From contig NZ_JALCZO010000004.1 in NCBI RefSeq assembly GCF_023555495.1, positions 124,001-188,000 of the forward strand: a stretch of DNA of 64,000 nt. The letters run 5' to 3'. Of the stretch, positions 26,498-37,204 are shown in pieces. Position 1 is the first letter of the stretch, and each line of letters opens with the position of its first letter. The stretch is from Polaribacter sp. Z022 (GTDB taxonomy: Bacteria > Bacteroidota > Bacteroidia > Flavobacteriales > Flavobacteriaceae). A program made the translations under genes and the position numbers. Below the pieces are notes generated by a model. It made no database searches and was not told where the DNA came from. It saw nothing but the letters and a program-made list of their open reading frames with translations.

Positions 26498-28384
26498 TTA
26501 CAAATCAAATATAATGAAGAAAGATGACTTTTTTTTATTCTTATATTCTAAGGTGGCAAAAAGTTGTTTTGCTAAAATATTTACAAGTCTCATTCCCAGT
26601 GACTTAGAATTGTTAAATGAGAAGTTATTTTTTAAACCATCACCTGTATCATAAACCTCTACTGTTAACTTATTTAAATTTTCATTTAAAATAATGCCTA
26701 TTTCGCCTTCTGTTTTATTTTTAAAAGCATATTTAAAAGAATTTGTAACTAATTCAGTAATTAACAAGGCTAAGGGGATGGCTTTATCTATATTTAAAAA
26801 AACATTATTATGAGTAACTATGCAATTAACATCTACTTCTTTAGAAAAAAAACTATTTGACAAAGTTGATATTAGTTCTTTACAATACAGACCAAAATTA
26901 ATCCTACTCATATCTCCTGTTTGATACAGTTTTTGATGTACCATAGCCATAGAGTTAATTCGATTCTGACATTCTTTTAAAAAGTTTTCATCCTCATTAT
27001 TTTTTGTTTCTTTTTCTTGTAGATAAAATAAGCCCGATAAAATTGTTAAGTTATTTTTTACTCTATGGTGTACTTCCTTTAAAAGTACTTCATTTTGTTT
27101 TAAACTTTTTTCTAAATGAAGATTTTTATTATTTATTTCATCTTTTTGCTTGGATAATTTTTTTGCGTTTTTATAAAAAATAAATAAACCAACAAATAAT
27201 AAAATAGAAACTCCAAAAATTACATTTTTAATAAAAGTTTCTTTTTCTTTTGCTTTTTCAATTGATAATAATTCAAACTTTTGTTTCGCTAACAATTTGT
27301 TTTTCTCAATAGTTTCATATTCCACTTCAATTTTTAAAGCATTTTCTTGCTTACTTTTTTTAATATTGAAATAGCTTAAATATTTACTAACCCTTTCTGA
27401 TAAAAAAGCCTTTTTATAATTACCAATAGCACTATATTCTTCAGCTAAACGTCTATTTCCAGATTCATAAATCCATGAAATATTATGATCTATTGCATAT
27501 TGAATACTTTTGTTTAATAACAAAATTGCTGCATTATGCTTTTTTAAAACCATTAATTCTTTTGCTTTATTTATATAAGCTAAAGCTAAACTTTGTTTAT
27601 CATTTATTTTTTCCCACGCTATAATTGCTTTATCATAGCTTTCTGAAGCTAGTTTTTTTTGTCCAGAATGAAAATAAGCATAACCCAATTCGTTATAAGA
27701 AATTCCTTTAGAGTCATTATCATTAGATTTTATATGATTTAAAGCTATTTTAGAATACTTTATTGCATTGTTAAAATCTAAAAAAGTATTTTTTAATGAA
27801 GCAAATCTTTGATTCCATTTTACAAGTACAATCGAATCTTTATATTTACTATTATCAATCAGGTTTTTAGCTTTTAAAAAATATTTTTCAGCATTTTCTT
27901 CAGACATTAAGTTGGTATATAAATCTGCTAATTGTATTGTATAATAGATTATAGATGAAGTATCGTTTTGTTTTTCAGCATATTTTACAAGCTCATGTTG
28001 GTATTTTAACTGACTGTCTTTTACATTATTAAAAGACATTTTTTGTATTACGTTTTTATAAGCATCATAAACTTCTTGCTTATTAAAAGAACTCTCATTA
28101 CTAATAATGTGTTGAGAAAGTGAATCTTTAGAAAATGATGGTTTATTAGTATCTACTTTTTTTATAAACGAAAAGGTAGATTTTAGTTCCTTGTCTCGTA
28201 AAATTTTTTCTAAGATTTCTTGTGCTTCTTCATAATGATATATAGCTTTTTCAGGATTTTTTACGATATAAGTTTTTGCCTTATCATAATGTTTATGAAA
28301 AAGGGTTTTTAAGCTATCATTTGGGTTCTGACCAAAAAGAGAGTTTGTTATAAAAACAATAAATAAAACTTTTATAAATTTCAT
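26498..28384 (-). CDS. TPR-containing sensor histidine kinase (HisKA_2 type)
   Basis: A 628-residue inner-membrane kinase. Signal peptide (residues 1-18), a periplasmic region of tetratricopeptide repeats (about 30-350, e.g. SYNELGYAYFHSGQKKLASE), one membrane helix (about 385-403), a short coiled segment, then a HisKA_2 dimerisation box with the phospho-His in EVHHRVKNNL (about residue 438) and an HATPase domain (ITELVTNSFKYAF N-box; VYDTGDGL; SLGMRLVNILA). This class feeds LytTR regulators; the next gene is one. It starts 10 bases after the large LRR protein gene, so sensing may involve that surface protein. Confidence 0.92.
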   Translation of the reverse strand: MKFIKVLFIVFITNSLFGQNPNDSLKTLFHKHYDKAKTYIVKNPEKAIYHYEEAQEILEKILRDKELKSTFSFIKKVDTNKPSFSKDSLSQHIISNESSFNKQEVYDAYKNVIQKMSFNNVKDSQLKYQHELVKYAEKQNDTSSIIYYTIQLADLYTNLMSEENAEKYFLKAKNLIDNSKYKDSIVLVKWNQRFASLKNTFLDFNNAIKYSKIALNHIKSNDNDSKGISYNELGYAYFHSGQKKLASESYDKAIIAWEKINDKQSLALAYINKAKELMVLKKHNAAILLLNKSIQYAIDHNISWIYESGNRRLAEEYSAIGNYKKAFLSERVSKYLSYFNIKKSKQENALKIEVEYETIEKNKLLAKQKFELLSIEKAKEKETFIKNVIFGVSILLFVGLFIFYKNAKKLSKQKDEINNKNLHLEKSLKQNEVLLKEVHHRVKNNLTILSGLFYLQEKETKNNEDENFLKECQNRINSMAMVHQKLYQTGDMSRINFGLYCKELISTLSNSFFSKEVDVNCIVTHNNVFLNIDKAIPLALLITELVTNSFKYAFKNKTEGEIGIILNENLNKLTVEVYDTGDGLKNNFSFNNSKSLGMRLVNILAKQLFATLEYKNKKKSSFFIIFDL

Positions 28385-28394
28385 TAATACTCCT

Positions 28395-31300
28395 TTATTT
28401 TATAACTATTTTTTTATCAGTCATTCCTAACTTATTTTTAATTTTCACTAAATATACTCCTTTACTTAATTGAGGAATCTGAATTTCTGAATTATTTTGT
28501 TTTAATAACTTAGAATTAAATACTCTTTTTCCATGTAAATCATATATATGCAAATCGTTTTTATTTAGACTTAATCCTTTAACTGCTAAGATATTGTTAT
28601 TTCTTAAATAGATTTGAACTCCATTCTTTTCATCTGTAGCAATTCCTAAAGATTTTGCTTCAGTAATGTGTAAATAAAATTGTCCAAAACCGTTTAAATC
28701 ACTACTTATAGTCCTTGTAAATTTTGATGTTTCAGAATTAAAAGTAAAAAATTCATTATTAACTCTATCTTCTAAAGTTAATGTTACTGAATTAGGAATA
28801 TTTATAAGGTTTAAAGCAAAACTTAATTCTGTATTCGCTTTTGCATTCACTCCAATTGGAATTTCTAAATCATTAAAATCATTCGTTTTTAAAGATTGTA
28901 TTGTAAAGTACTCTTTATTATCTCCAGAAACTAACTTTGTAAACACATCAAAACTCGAATTAAAGTTACCTATATCATATCCAGGATCAAAACCTCTTGT
29001 TGCATTATCAAAAAATTTAATTGCTGTTTTTACAGTGTAAATTTTATCACTTAAAAGTAACTCAATACTTGGTGAACCAGAATTTGATTTATTAAATTCA
29101 TTATTAGATGAAGTTTGAATTATTCTTTGGTTTTCTTTAAAAGTTATATTATTTACGCCTTCTTTTGGTCTTATAAAAAAACCTTGCCCAGGTGCTAAAG
29201 CTCTTTGAGTTTCATCTATTAAAGTGGAAACTGCATATTTATTTTGAGAATTATCCCATAAATAAATGCCTTTATTAGCATCATTTAGTTTTGTAAAATT
29301 CTCATTTATAAAATTTGAATTACTATTCTTATTCATTGGTAAAAATGCAGTAAACGGATTCCCTATTAAGTTCCATTTGTTTGGTAGTACTGTTTTTACA
29401 ACATCATCAACCAATAAGGAACCAGTAAAAGAAACTTCACCATTTGAACCTCTAGAAATTGAGTAACCTTCACCAGAAATAAATACAATGTTATCTGCCA
29501 CATTTTCATTAAAGTACTCCCATTTACCACTAACATTTTCATCATTATACCTTGCAATGGCATATTTTTTTACAGCATCATTATTTTTACGAATATCATT
29601 AGAAACATTTGTAGCAAAATCTTTTACTTTTTGATTTGCAACTGGTGCAGAAATAACACTCCATTTATTAGCCAATAAACCTCCTCTTTTATAAGTAACA
29701 TTCCCTGTAGAAGTACCTTTTACTATTAATGTCCCGCTATTTGTTGCAGTAGAATTGACTATTAAATTACCATTGTTTATAAAATTACCATTAACGGTTA
29801 ATGATTTACCTACAGCAATTGTTGTTGTTGCTCCAGCATTTATATTCAAATCGTTAATGGTAACTACTGAGGAAATAATTGGGGGATTTCCTTGATTTAA
29901 AATTGTTACATTACTGTTAGATGTTGGTATAGAACCAGAAATCCAATTAGAAGCATTTTGCCAATTAGCATCTACAGCTCCACTCCAACTTTTAGCACAA
30001 TTTGTACTAAAACTACTTGCTCCATCAATATTTGTCCAATTTGTAGTACTATAACTTACATCATCTACTTCTATACATAATAAATTTGTATTAGTAGTTG
30101 CATTAAAACTAGATAGCGATACATTATTTCCATTTCTAACATCTAAAGATGTTAATTGGTTGTTATGTACATGCAAAGTCGTTAATGCTGAATTATTTGA
30201 AACATCTAAAGAAGAAAGTTTATTATTTTGTAATGCTAAGAATAATAGTTCTGTGTTTTGTGAAACATCTAAAGAAGTTAGTTGATTGTCACTTGCAATT
30301 AGATGAGTTAAAGCTGTATTTTTTGAAATATCTAAGGAATTTAGTTGATTCCCATTAACAATTAATATTTTTAAATTAGGAAACTTTTCAATTCCTGTAA
30401 GATCTTGAATGTTAATGCCATTAATACTTAAATTTATGATAGGTGTTAATTTAGAAGTCTCAACATAATGATCATTAGCAATATTGTTTCCTAAACCATT
30501 GGATTCTAAATAATTCTCAAATTCTATATCGGGAACATAGGTTAAAGTAGCATCACAAGATTCAGAATTATACGAACTTGCATCATCTTTTTGTGTCCAA
30601 TTTAAATCACTATAAGCTGTATTATCTACCAAAACACATAACAAATTAGGATTATTTAGTGCATTAAATGAAGTTATAGTAGCATTATTTTCGTTTTTTA
30701 CATTTAGTGTTATTAACTTATTATTAGAAACATTTAATAATGTTAAGGCTTTATTTATAATAAAATGAAGTGATTTAAAAGAATTATTTTGAAGTTGTAA
30801 TGAAGTAAGATTAATATTTTTATTTAAATCAATAATTTGTAATTGATTAGCACTTAAATTAAGATTTGATAAACTAAGGTTGTTTTTTAAATCTATCACA
30901 GTCAACAAATTGTTAGAAGCATTTAATGTTTGTAATGCTGTAAAACTTTTGATACCTGTTAAAGATGTAATAGACAAACCAGAAACATCTAAATTAGTTA
31001 CTGAGTTTACTTTAGATGTAGTTACAAAATTATCATTTGCAATTCCATTACCCATACTAGTTCCATCGCCAATAGCAACAACAGCTCCTGCAGCATTATG
31101 AGTTTCTAAGTAGTTTTCAAAATTTTCATCAGGCACATAAGTGTTTGTTGATGAACAGAAGTTACTAAAACTGGCTCCTGCATCTATAACAGCAGGAGTA
31201 TTTACAGAATTCCAAAAACCTAAATTATCTACTTCTATGCAGGTTAATAAAGGATTTTGGTCTGCCTTCATATATGCAAATTTACTCCTATTCTGATTTT

Positions 31301-33020
31301 TTAGATTTAAATAGGTAAGTTGGTTTGAACCTAATCTTAAGTCAGTAATTTTTGGATTGTTGGAGATATCAAAACTTGTTAATTGATTTGATTCTGAATG
31401 TAAAATAACAAGCTTTCTATTATTATGTATATTAAGATTTAATAATTCATTATTAGAAACATAAAGTTGAAACAACTCTGTATTGTTAGAAATATCAAGA
31501 GTACTAAGTTTATTTCCATTAACATCAAGACTAAGTAAAGCTGTACTATTTGAAATATCTAATTTAGTTAAACTACTATTGCCAGTAATATTTACCCAAG
31601 TAAGTTTTGTGTTTTTAGATAGATTTAATTCTTTTAAATTAGTATTACCACTACATGTCAGTGTTGATAACTCTGTGTTTTTAGAAAGATCTATATAATT
31701 TATACTTGTACTAGAAACATCTAAAGTGATTAAACTTGTAAAATCTTGTATTCCACCAAGGTTTATAATATTAATATCACTTACATCTAAAGAGGTAACG
31801 CCACTAATTCTTGAGGTAAACACTTTTTTGTCATTGGCTATTCCATTTCCCATACTAGTAGGATCTCCTAAGTTTACCACATCACCAGCAGCGTTATGAG
31901 TTTCTAAATAGTTTTCAAAATGTGGATAATAACTTTCAATTACTGTAGTGTTACAATCTGTAGAAAAAGTTATATCATTAGGAATTGTATAGTTTACTCC
32001 TACCCAATTGGTAGTACTATAAGAAACATCATCAACTTCTAAACAAGAAAGAGTATTACCAATACTATTACCTAAATCTAATTTTACAATCTTAGAATTA
32101 GTGCCATTTTTTAAATTTACCCCTCTATAATAATTATCCTTTAATACAGCTTCTTCAAGATTTACATTGTTTGAGAGATCTAAATAATATACATAATAGA
32201 GAAATGTTGCTTCAAGGTTTTTTAAAGCAATATTCTTTGAAAGATTTATAGAAAAATAGAGTCTAGAACGTATTATTAGATTTTCTAAAAGTACATTATT
32301 GCTAAGATCTAAATGATCTGGTTGAGATTGAAAATTAGAATTAGAATTTATAGCATCAGATTCTATCCCAAGAGTCATACCTAAATTTAAATCCGTTAAT
32401 AATGTATTCTGACTTACATCTAAATAATTTATAAAAGCATTATGCAAATTTAAATTAGTTAATTTTATATTCTTTGAAAGATCTATAGATTTAAAGTTTG
32501 TATTTAAACGATCAGGTAATACTGATAGGTTTAAATCAGTTAATAATACATTTTTTGTTAGATCTATTGTAGATAATATATGCCCAGACATATTTAAACG
32601 GGTTAGCAAAACATTATTCGTGATATCTAATGTTGTTATATGACTATTTATAATTTCTAAAATAATTAATTGAGTATTACCACTTAAATTTATTGATGAA
32701 AAAGAATGATTAGATACAATAAAAGTTTGCAAAGAGGCAAACTTATCAATACCAGTAAAATCATCAATTTTATAAACACCAGATTTACCATTAATTTCTA
32801 ATTTAGTAACCGCATTTATTCTTGAAGTCAGAACTAAATTATCTCCAACAATATTGTTTCCCATATTATTAGGGCTATTAGGTCCTACATAATTTCCATT
32901 TGCATCGTGAGTTTCTAAATAAAGTTCAAAATTAGCATCATTAATAACAGAAGTTTGAGCAGAAATAACTGAACTCATCAAAATAAAAAAAACAAATAGG
33001 AACAGGTTTTTAAGTTTCAT
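28395..33020 (-). CDS. Giant leucine-rich-repeat surface protein with T9SS sorting domain
   Basis: A 1541-residue exported protein. After a signal peptide (1-22) there are four modules, each beginning with an ENYLETHNAAG-like segment (about residues 25, 364, 627, 827), each followed by bacterial leucine-rich repeats of about 21-22 residues (LTSLDVSQNTELLFLALQNN style). From about 1010 the protein changes: SWSGAVDANWQNASNW, beta-strand rich sequence, and a C-terminal type A T9SS sorting domain (about 1470-1541; LHIYDLHGKRVFNS, LSKGVYLVKIKNK, KKIVIK). It should be secreted by type IX secretion and displayed or released. It heads an apparent operon with the histidine kinase and response regulator. 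The ligand is unknown. Confidence 0.9.
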   Translation of the reverse strand: MKLKNLFLFVFFILMSSVISAQTSVINDANFELYLETHDANGNYVGPNSPNNMGNNIVGDNLVLTSRINAVTKLEINGKSGVYKIDDFTGIDKFASLQTFIVSNHSFSSINLSGNTQLIILEIINSHITTLDITNNVLLTRLNMSGHILSTIDLTKNVLLTDLNLSVLPDRLNTNFKSIDLSKNIKLTNLNLHNAFINYLDVSQNTLLTDLNLGMTLGIESDAINSNSNFQSQPDHLDLSNNVLLENLIIRSRLYFSINLSKNIALKNLEATFLYYVYYLDLSNNVNLEEAVLKDNYYRGVNLKNGTNSKIVKLDLGNSIGNTLSCLEVDDVSYSTTNWVGVNYTIPNDITFSTDCNTTVIESYYPHFENYLETHNAAGDVVNLGDPTSMGNGIANDKKVFTSRISGVTSLDVSDINIINLGGIQDFTSLITLDVSSTSINYIDLSKNTELSTLTCSGNTNLKELNLSKNTKLTWVNITGNSSLTKLDISNSTALLSLDVNGNKLSTLDISNNTELFQLYVSNNELLNLNIHNNRKLVILHSESNQLTSFDISNNPKITDLRLGSNQLTYLNLKNQNRSKFAYMKADQNPLLTCIEVDNLGFWNSVNTPAVIDAGASFSNFCSSTNTYVPDENFENYLETHNAAGAVVAIGDGTSMGNGIANDNFVTTSKVNSVTNLDVSGLSITSLTGIKSFTALQTLNASNNLLTVIDLKNNLSLSNLNLSANQLQIIDLNKNINLTSLQLQNNSFKSLHFIINKALTLLNVSNNKLITLNVKNENNATITSFNALNNPNLLCVLVDNTAYSDLNWTQKDDASSYNSESCDATLTYVPDIEFENYLESNGLGNNIANDHYVETSKLTPIINLSINGINIQDLTGIEKFPNLKILIVNGNQLNSLDISKNTALTHLIASDNQLTSLDVSQNTELLFLALQNNKLSSLDVSNNSALTTLHVHNNQLTSLDVRNGNNVSLSSFNATTNTNLLCIEVDDVSYSTTNWTNIDGASSFSTNCAKSWSGAVDANWQNASNWISGSIPTSNSNVTILNQGNPPIISSVVTINDLNINAGATTTIAVGKSLTVNGNFINNGNLIVNSTATNSGTLIVKGTSTGNVTYKRGGLLANKWSVISAPVANQKVKDFATNVSNDIRKNNDAVKKYAIARYNDENVSGKWEYFNENVADNIVFISGEGYSISRGSNGEVSFTGSLLVDDVVKTVLPNKWNLIGNPFTAFLPMNKNSNSNFINENFTKLNDANKGIYLWDNSQNKYAVSTLIDETQRALAPGQGFFIRPKEGVNNITFKENQRIIQTSSNNEFNKSNSGSPSIELLLSDKIYTVKTAIKFFDNATRGFDPGYDIGNFNSSFDVFTKLVSGDNKEYFTIQSLKTNDFNDLEIPIGVNAKANTELSFALNLINIPNSVTLTLEDRVNNEFFTFNSETSKFTRTISSDLNGFGQFYLHITEAKSLGIATDEKNGVQIYLRNNNILAVKGLSLNKNDLHIYDLHGKRVFNSKLLKQNNSEIQIPQLSKGVYLVKIKNKLGMTDKKIVIK

Positions 33021-33059
33021 AGTATTTAGAATTTCAATTCATCAATATTTAAAGAAACA

Positions 33060-33098
33060 ACGATTCTATTATATTTTAAAAATTTTGTGACGAATCGT
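33060..33098. promoter_or_regulatory. Inverted repeat upstream of the LRR surface-protein gene
   Basis: ACGATTC (33060-33066) and GAATCGT (33092-33098) form a 7-bp inverted repeat about 40 bases before the start of the large LRR gene and in the 221-base gap to gcvT. A regulator site is possible; nothing else identifies it. Confidence 0.3.
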
Positions 33099-33193
33099 AA
33101 AAAAATGTATTTGAAATTGCTGTATTTTATTAAAACACAAAAAATAGTAGGTACTAAAGTTCTTTTTTAGGTTTCTAATTCTACAATTTTCTA

Positions 33194-33201
33194 TACATTT
33201 G
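33194..33201 (+). promoter_or_regulatory. -7 element of the gcvT promoter
   Basis: TACATTTG fits TAnnTTTG; a TTTC lies 18 bases upstream as a weak -33 element. It is 40 bases upstream of the gcvT start. No glycine riboswitch blocks were seen in this leader. Confidence 0.5.
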
Positions 33202-33241
33202 AGAAATTTTTTATCAAACAACTAAATCGATTGAGAAGCGT

Positions 33242-34327
33242 ATGAAAAATATTGCATTAAATGATATTCACGTTGCTTTAGGAGCTAAAATGGTTCCTTT
33301 TGCTGGTTACAATATGCCTGTACAATATGAAGGTGTTACAGCAGAACATTTAACAGTTAGAAATGGTGTTGGTGTTTTTGACGTAAGTCATATGGGTGAG
33401 TTTTTAGTATCTGGAGAAAATGCTTTGGCATTGATTCAAAAAGTAACTTCTAATGATGCTTCTAAATTAGAAATTGGTGATGCTCAATACAGTTGTTTCC
33501 CAAATGAAGAAAACGGAATTGTAGACGATTTAATTTGTTACAGAATTAAAGAAAACACATATTTACTTGTTGTAAACGCTTCTAATATTGAAAAAGATTG
33601 GAATTGGATTTCTAAATATAATGCTGATTTTGGTGCAGAACTAAGAGACTTGTCTGAAGATTATTCTTTGTTGGCAATTCAAGGACCAAAAGCAGTTGAA
33701 GCAATGCAATCTTTGTCTTCTTTAGATTTGACAGAAATTCCTTTTTATAAATTTAAAATTAGTGACTTTGCAGGAATTGAAAATGTAATTATATCTGCAA
33801 CTGGTTATACTGGTTCTGGCGGATTTGAAATCTACTGTAAAAACTCAGAAGTTAAACAAATTTGGAACAAAGTTTTTGAGGCTGGAGCAGATTTTGGCAT
33901 CAAACCTATTGGTTTAGCAGCTAGAGATACTTTGCGTTTAGAAATGGGTTATTGTTTGTATGGAAATGATATTGACGACACAACATCTCCTATAGAAGCT
34001 GGTTTAAGTTGGATAACTAAATTTACAAAAGATTTTGTAAATGCTGATGCTTTAGCTAAAGAAAAAGAACAAAAACCAGAAAGACGTTTGGTTGCTTTTG
34101 AATTTGATGAAAGAGGAATACCAAGACAAGGTTATGATATTGTTGATGGTAATGGAAAAGTAATTGGAAACGTTACATCAGGAACTATGAGCCCTTGTTT
34201 ACAAAAAGGAATTGGTTTGGGTTATGTACCAAGAGTTTTATCTAAATCTGGTACTCAAATTCATATTCAGGTTCGTAAAAAAGCGATTCCTGCTACAATA
34301 GTTAAACTACCTTTTTACAAAGGATAA
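33242..34327 (+). CDS. gcvT: Glycine cleavage system T protein (aminomethyltransferase)
   Basis: A 361-residue cytosolic folate enzyme that takes the aminomethyl group from lipoylated H protein and forms methylene-tetrahydrofolate and ammonia. Signatures: [21 protein letters not shown] (folate-binding N-terminus), [44 protein letters not shown] and the C-terminal [12 protein letters not shown]. Length matches E. coli GcvT (364). No other gcv genes are next to it, as is usual in Bacteroidota. A promoter precedes it and a terminator follows. Confidence 0.95.
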   Translation: MKNIALNDIHVALGAKMVPFAGYNMPVQYEGVTAEHLTVRNGVGVFDVSHMGEFLVSGENALALIQKVTSNDASKLEIGDAQYSCFPNEENGIVDDLICYRIKENTYLLVVNASNIEKDWNWISKYNADFGAELRDLSEDYSLLAIQGPKAVEAMQSLSSLDLTEIPFYKFKISDFAGIENVIISATGYTGSGGFEIYCKNSEVKQIWNKVFEAGADFGIKPIGLAARDTLRLEMGYCLYGNDIDDTTSPIEAGLSWITKFTKDFVNADALAKEKEQKPERRLVAFEFDERGIPRQGYDIVDGNGKVIGNVTSGTMSPCLQKGIGLGYVPRVLSKSGTQIHIQVRKKAIPATIVKLPFYKG

Positions 34328-34352
34328 TTATACAATTTTATATAAAACTGTT

Positions 34353-34385
34353 AAAACCTCACGCTTTGTGAGGTTTCTTTGTTTT
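34353..34385 (+). terminator. Intrinsic terminator after gcvT
   Basis: Stem AAACCTCAC/GTGAGGTTT with a short loop and a T-rich tail. Confidence 0.88.
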
Positions 34386-34429
34386 AAAGAACTAATTTCG
34401 CCTGTTGAAATTTTACTAAAATTTAAAGA

Positions 34430-35545
34430 ATGAATTGTTTATTAACTGGAGGAACAGGAATTGTTGGAAGTCATATTATTTTTGAATGGCTGCACAAAGC
34501 TATTGTTGAAAAATCAGTAAATCATCTTTTTGTAATCATTAGAGATAGCGAAAAAACGGCTCAAGAACGTTTAATTGCAATTTTAAAAGATGAATCTCGT
34601 CCAGAATTTTTAAATCAATTTACTTTAGAAGCATGTTTAGAAAAAATCACTGTTATTTCTAGTGATTTGGCTTCTATTTCAAAAGAAACTTTAAGTAAAT
34701 ATCAATTTGATACAGTAATACATTGTGCAGGATCTACTAACTTATTAAACACAAACGATTCTAAAGAAAAAGTACACACTCAAAATTATTTAGTTACCCA
34801 ACAATTATTAAACGAATTACCAAAAAATGTCAATCGTTTTCTTTATATAAGTACTGCATATTCATTTGGAATTCAAGACAATAAAGTAAATGACAGTATA
34901 GAAGACTATACTGTTACAGATTTTAGAAATCCTTATGAACAGTCTAAATACGAAAGCGAAAAATTTGTAAAAGAAACCTGTGAAAAATTAGGAATTAAAT
35001 CTCAAATTTTAAGACCAAGTATTATTTGTGGGCGTTTAATTGACATGCCTTTTTATGAAACTCCAAAGTTTGATGTTTTTTATTCTTGGGCCATATTTTT
35101 AGCTAAATATGCAAAAAAAGCAAAAGAAAGTTTTAGAATTTGGGTTGATAAAGAAAGTGGTTTAAACATTGTTCCTGTAGATTTTGTTTCAAAAGCAATA
35201 TTGCACGCATTTTTAACTCCAAGTATTAAAGAACTAAATATTGTAAATCCTAAACAGATTTTACACAAAAATTATGTGGGTGATGTATTAGAGTCTTTTA
35301 ACATTAATTCTTACGAGTACGTTACAAACAAACCAGAAAACTTAAATGCTTTTGAGCAGTTATATTACAAAAGTATAGGAGGTTTGTTCGAAAAATATGT
35401 TTCTATTCCAGATTTACAATTTCAGTCAGATTTAATCCTTAAATTTATCAATCAATTACAACTAGATATTACTTTAGGAGTTCATGAAAACTTTATGAAC
35501 TTGATTAATTTTTCTGTAGAAAAGAAATTTAGAAAAAGCTATTAA
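34430..35545 (+). CDS. NAD(P)-dependent epimerase/thioester-reductase-like protein
   Basis: A 371-residue extended SDR of the NAD_binding_4 (male-sterility/thioester reductase) type. Cofactor loop LLTGGTGIVGSHIIFE; the second signature VIHCAGSTNL; catalytic Tyr/Lys in NPYEQSKYESEKF; active-site strand RPSIICGR. Members reduce acyl-thioesters or act as epimerases; this one lacks any carrier or adenylation domain. The downstream metal-dependent hydrolase-like gene begins 11 bases later, so they are probably co-transcribed. Substrate unknown. Confidence 0.8.
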   Translation: MNCLLTGGTGIVGSHIIFEWLHKAIVEKSVNHLFVIIRDSEKTAQERLIAILKDESRPEFLNQFTLEACLEKITVISSDLASISKETLSKYQFDTVIHCAGSTNLLNTNDSKEKVHTQNYLVTQQLLNELPKNVNRFLYISTAYSFGIQDNKVNDSIEDYTVTDFRNPYEQSKYESEKFVKETCEKLGIKSQILRPSIICGRLIDMPFYETPKFDVFYSWAIFLAKYAKKAKESFRIWVDKESGLNIVPVDFVSKAILHAFLTPSIKELNIVNPKQILHKNYVGDVLESFNINSYEYVTNKPENLNAFEQLYYKSIGGLFEKYVSIPDLQFQSDLILKFINQLQLDITLGVHENFMNLINFSVEKKFRKSY

Positions 35546-35556
35546 AAAACTCAAAT

Positions 35557-36555
35557 TTGGATTCATTAACGCAAATAGTTTTAGGTGCAGCTGTTGGAGA
35601 AGCCATTTTAGGAAAAAAAATTGGCAATAAAGCCATGTTATATGGTGCAATTGCAGGTACAATTCCAGATTTAGACGTTTTAGCAACTCATTTTACAGAT
35701 ACAGTTTCAGCTTTAGAAGTTCATAGAGGATTTACACATTCTATTTTATTTTCTGTACTCTTTGCTCCTATTTTAGCATTTATTGTAACCAAATATGAAA
35801 AGCATAAAAACTTTAAAGATTGGTCTTGGCTTTTCTTTTGGGCATTTATTACACATCCTATTTTAGATGCACATACAACTTGGGGAACACAATTATTTTG
35901 GCCATTAGATATTCGTTTGGCTTTTAAAAGTGCATTTGTTATAGATCCTTTATACACATTGCCTTTTCTTGTTTTTTTGATATTAGCAATGTTTCAAAAA
36001 AGAACAACCAAAAAAAGGCAATTATACAATAATCTAGGATTAATTATAAGTAGTTCTTATCTAGTTATCACCTTAATTTTAAAGGGTATTTCATATCAAA
36101 CTTTTACAAAAGAATTAAATTCTCAAAACGTTGAATATCTCAATATAAAGACAAAACCAAGTCCTTTAAACACCATTCTTTGGACTGCTAATGTAGAAAC
36201 CAAAGATGCTTTTTTAATTGGTCATTCTTCATTTTTTGATAAAAATCCGATTCAATTTTCTAGGTATCCTAAAAATCATCATTTGTTAGGAAATTTAATA
36301 AATCACAAAAAAACACAAAGAATGATTGCCATTTCTAAAGGATGGTACACCATAAATAAAATAAAAAACACACTTTATTTTAATGATTTACGCTTTGGTA
36401 CTTTAAGTATAAAACCCAATGCACAAAACTTTGTATTCAAATATAAAATTGAAATAGATTCTAAAGGAATTCCTCATTTTATTGAAGAACCAAAAGATAA
36501 ACAAGATGCTAAAAAATTGTTATCTGAGTTGTGGTTAAGAATAAAAGGGAATTAG
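35557..36555 (+). CDS. YdjM/DUF457-type membrane-bound metal-dependent hydrolase
   Basis: A 332-residue inner-membrane protein starting at a TTG (MDSLTQIVLGAAVGEAILGK is the family N-terminus). The family motif appears as IPDLDVLATHFTDT, then HRGFTHSILFSV and FITHPILDAHTTWGTQLFWP, whose His and Asp residues form the presumed metal site in membrane helices. The C-terminal 130 residues are soluble. The family has been linked to envelope lipids, but its reaction is not known. It follows an SDR gene by 11 bases. Confidence 0.85.
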   Translation: MDSLTQIVLGAAVGEAILGKKIGNKAMLYGAIAGTIPDLDVLATHFTDTVSALEVHRGFTHSILFSVLFAPILAFIVTKYEKHKNFKDWSWLFFWAFITHPILDAHTTWGTQLFWPLDIRLAFKSAFVIDPLYTLPFLVFLILAMFQKRTTKKRQLYNNLGLIISSSYLVITLILKGISYQTFTKELNSQNVEYLNIKTKPSPLNTILWTANVETKDAFLIGHSSFFDKNPIQFSRYPKNHHLLGNLINHKKTQRMIAISKGWYTINKIKNTLYFNDLRFGTLSIKPNAQNFVFKYKIEIDSKGIPHFIEEPKDKQDAKKLLSELWLRIKGN

Positions 36556-36623
36556 GACAACAAATTGAATTAAGCACACAAATTTTGCATACATTATAAC
36601 TTGAAAGTTTAAAAATTGATATT

Positions 36624-37118
36624 ATGATTAAGGTTTTTATAGGAATAGGAGTATTATTTTTTATTGGAGTATTATTTTTTTTGAAAAAGAAAAATCCCAT
36701 TAAAGAGATTAATAATCAATTTAACTGGGAAACAGAAAAAGAATCATTAAAAACAGAATTATTAAGAATATTAATTAATAATCCTGATTTAAATTATTTG
36801 GTTATAGATTTTAATAATTATTACATACAATTTATGGGATTTAAAAAAAGTAAAGAAATCTTCTGTGAATGTGTGAGTAATGAATTTTTAAATGAAAAAG
36901 CAAAACTAAATACTGTAAAAATTGACAATATTTTAAAATTAAACTTTGTAAAACCAAATGAAAAAGACAAAGAGGGAAATATATCTCCTAACTATTCAAA
37001 ATATTACAAGGCAGATCAAATTTCAGATTTTAACGAAATATATCTAGATTTGATTTATTTAATGACTAAAGTTTATGGAATTAAAAATGATGAAATTATC
37101 AAAGTAAGGTTTGATTAA
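36624..37118 (+). CDS. Hypothetical membrane-anchored protein
   Basis: A 164-residue protein with one N-terminal membrane helix and a soluble domain (ELLRILINNPDLNYLVIDFN, NYYIQFMGFKKSKEIFCECV) that resembles small alpha/beta chaperone-like folds used in secretion (TY-Chap-like), a weak match by eye only. Around the membrane helix the DNA carries a tandem duplication, with two near-identical copies of GGAGTATTATTTTTT giving IGVLFF twice. No family could be named. Not clearly linked to its neighbours. Confidence 0.55.
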   Translation: MIKVFIGIGVLFFIGVLFFLKKKNPIKEINNQFNWETEKESLKTELLRILINNPDLNYLVIDFNNYYIQFMGFKKSKEIFCECVSNEFLNEKAKLNTVKIDNILKLNFVKPNEKDKEGNISPNYSKYYKADQISDFNEIYLDLIYLMTKVYGIKNDEIIKVRFD

Positions 37119-37204
37119 AAATCACGTATTTCTACTCATTTCAGACTTCTATCAATTTTATACATTCGAACAGACAATATTTTAACCTCTTAAATAAAAG
37201 AAGT

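Noticed and set aside
33060-33241. Glycine riboswitch before gcvT
   Set aside because: No conserved glycine-aptamer blocks were found in the leader; only a promoter -7 element and an inverted repeat.
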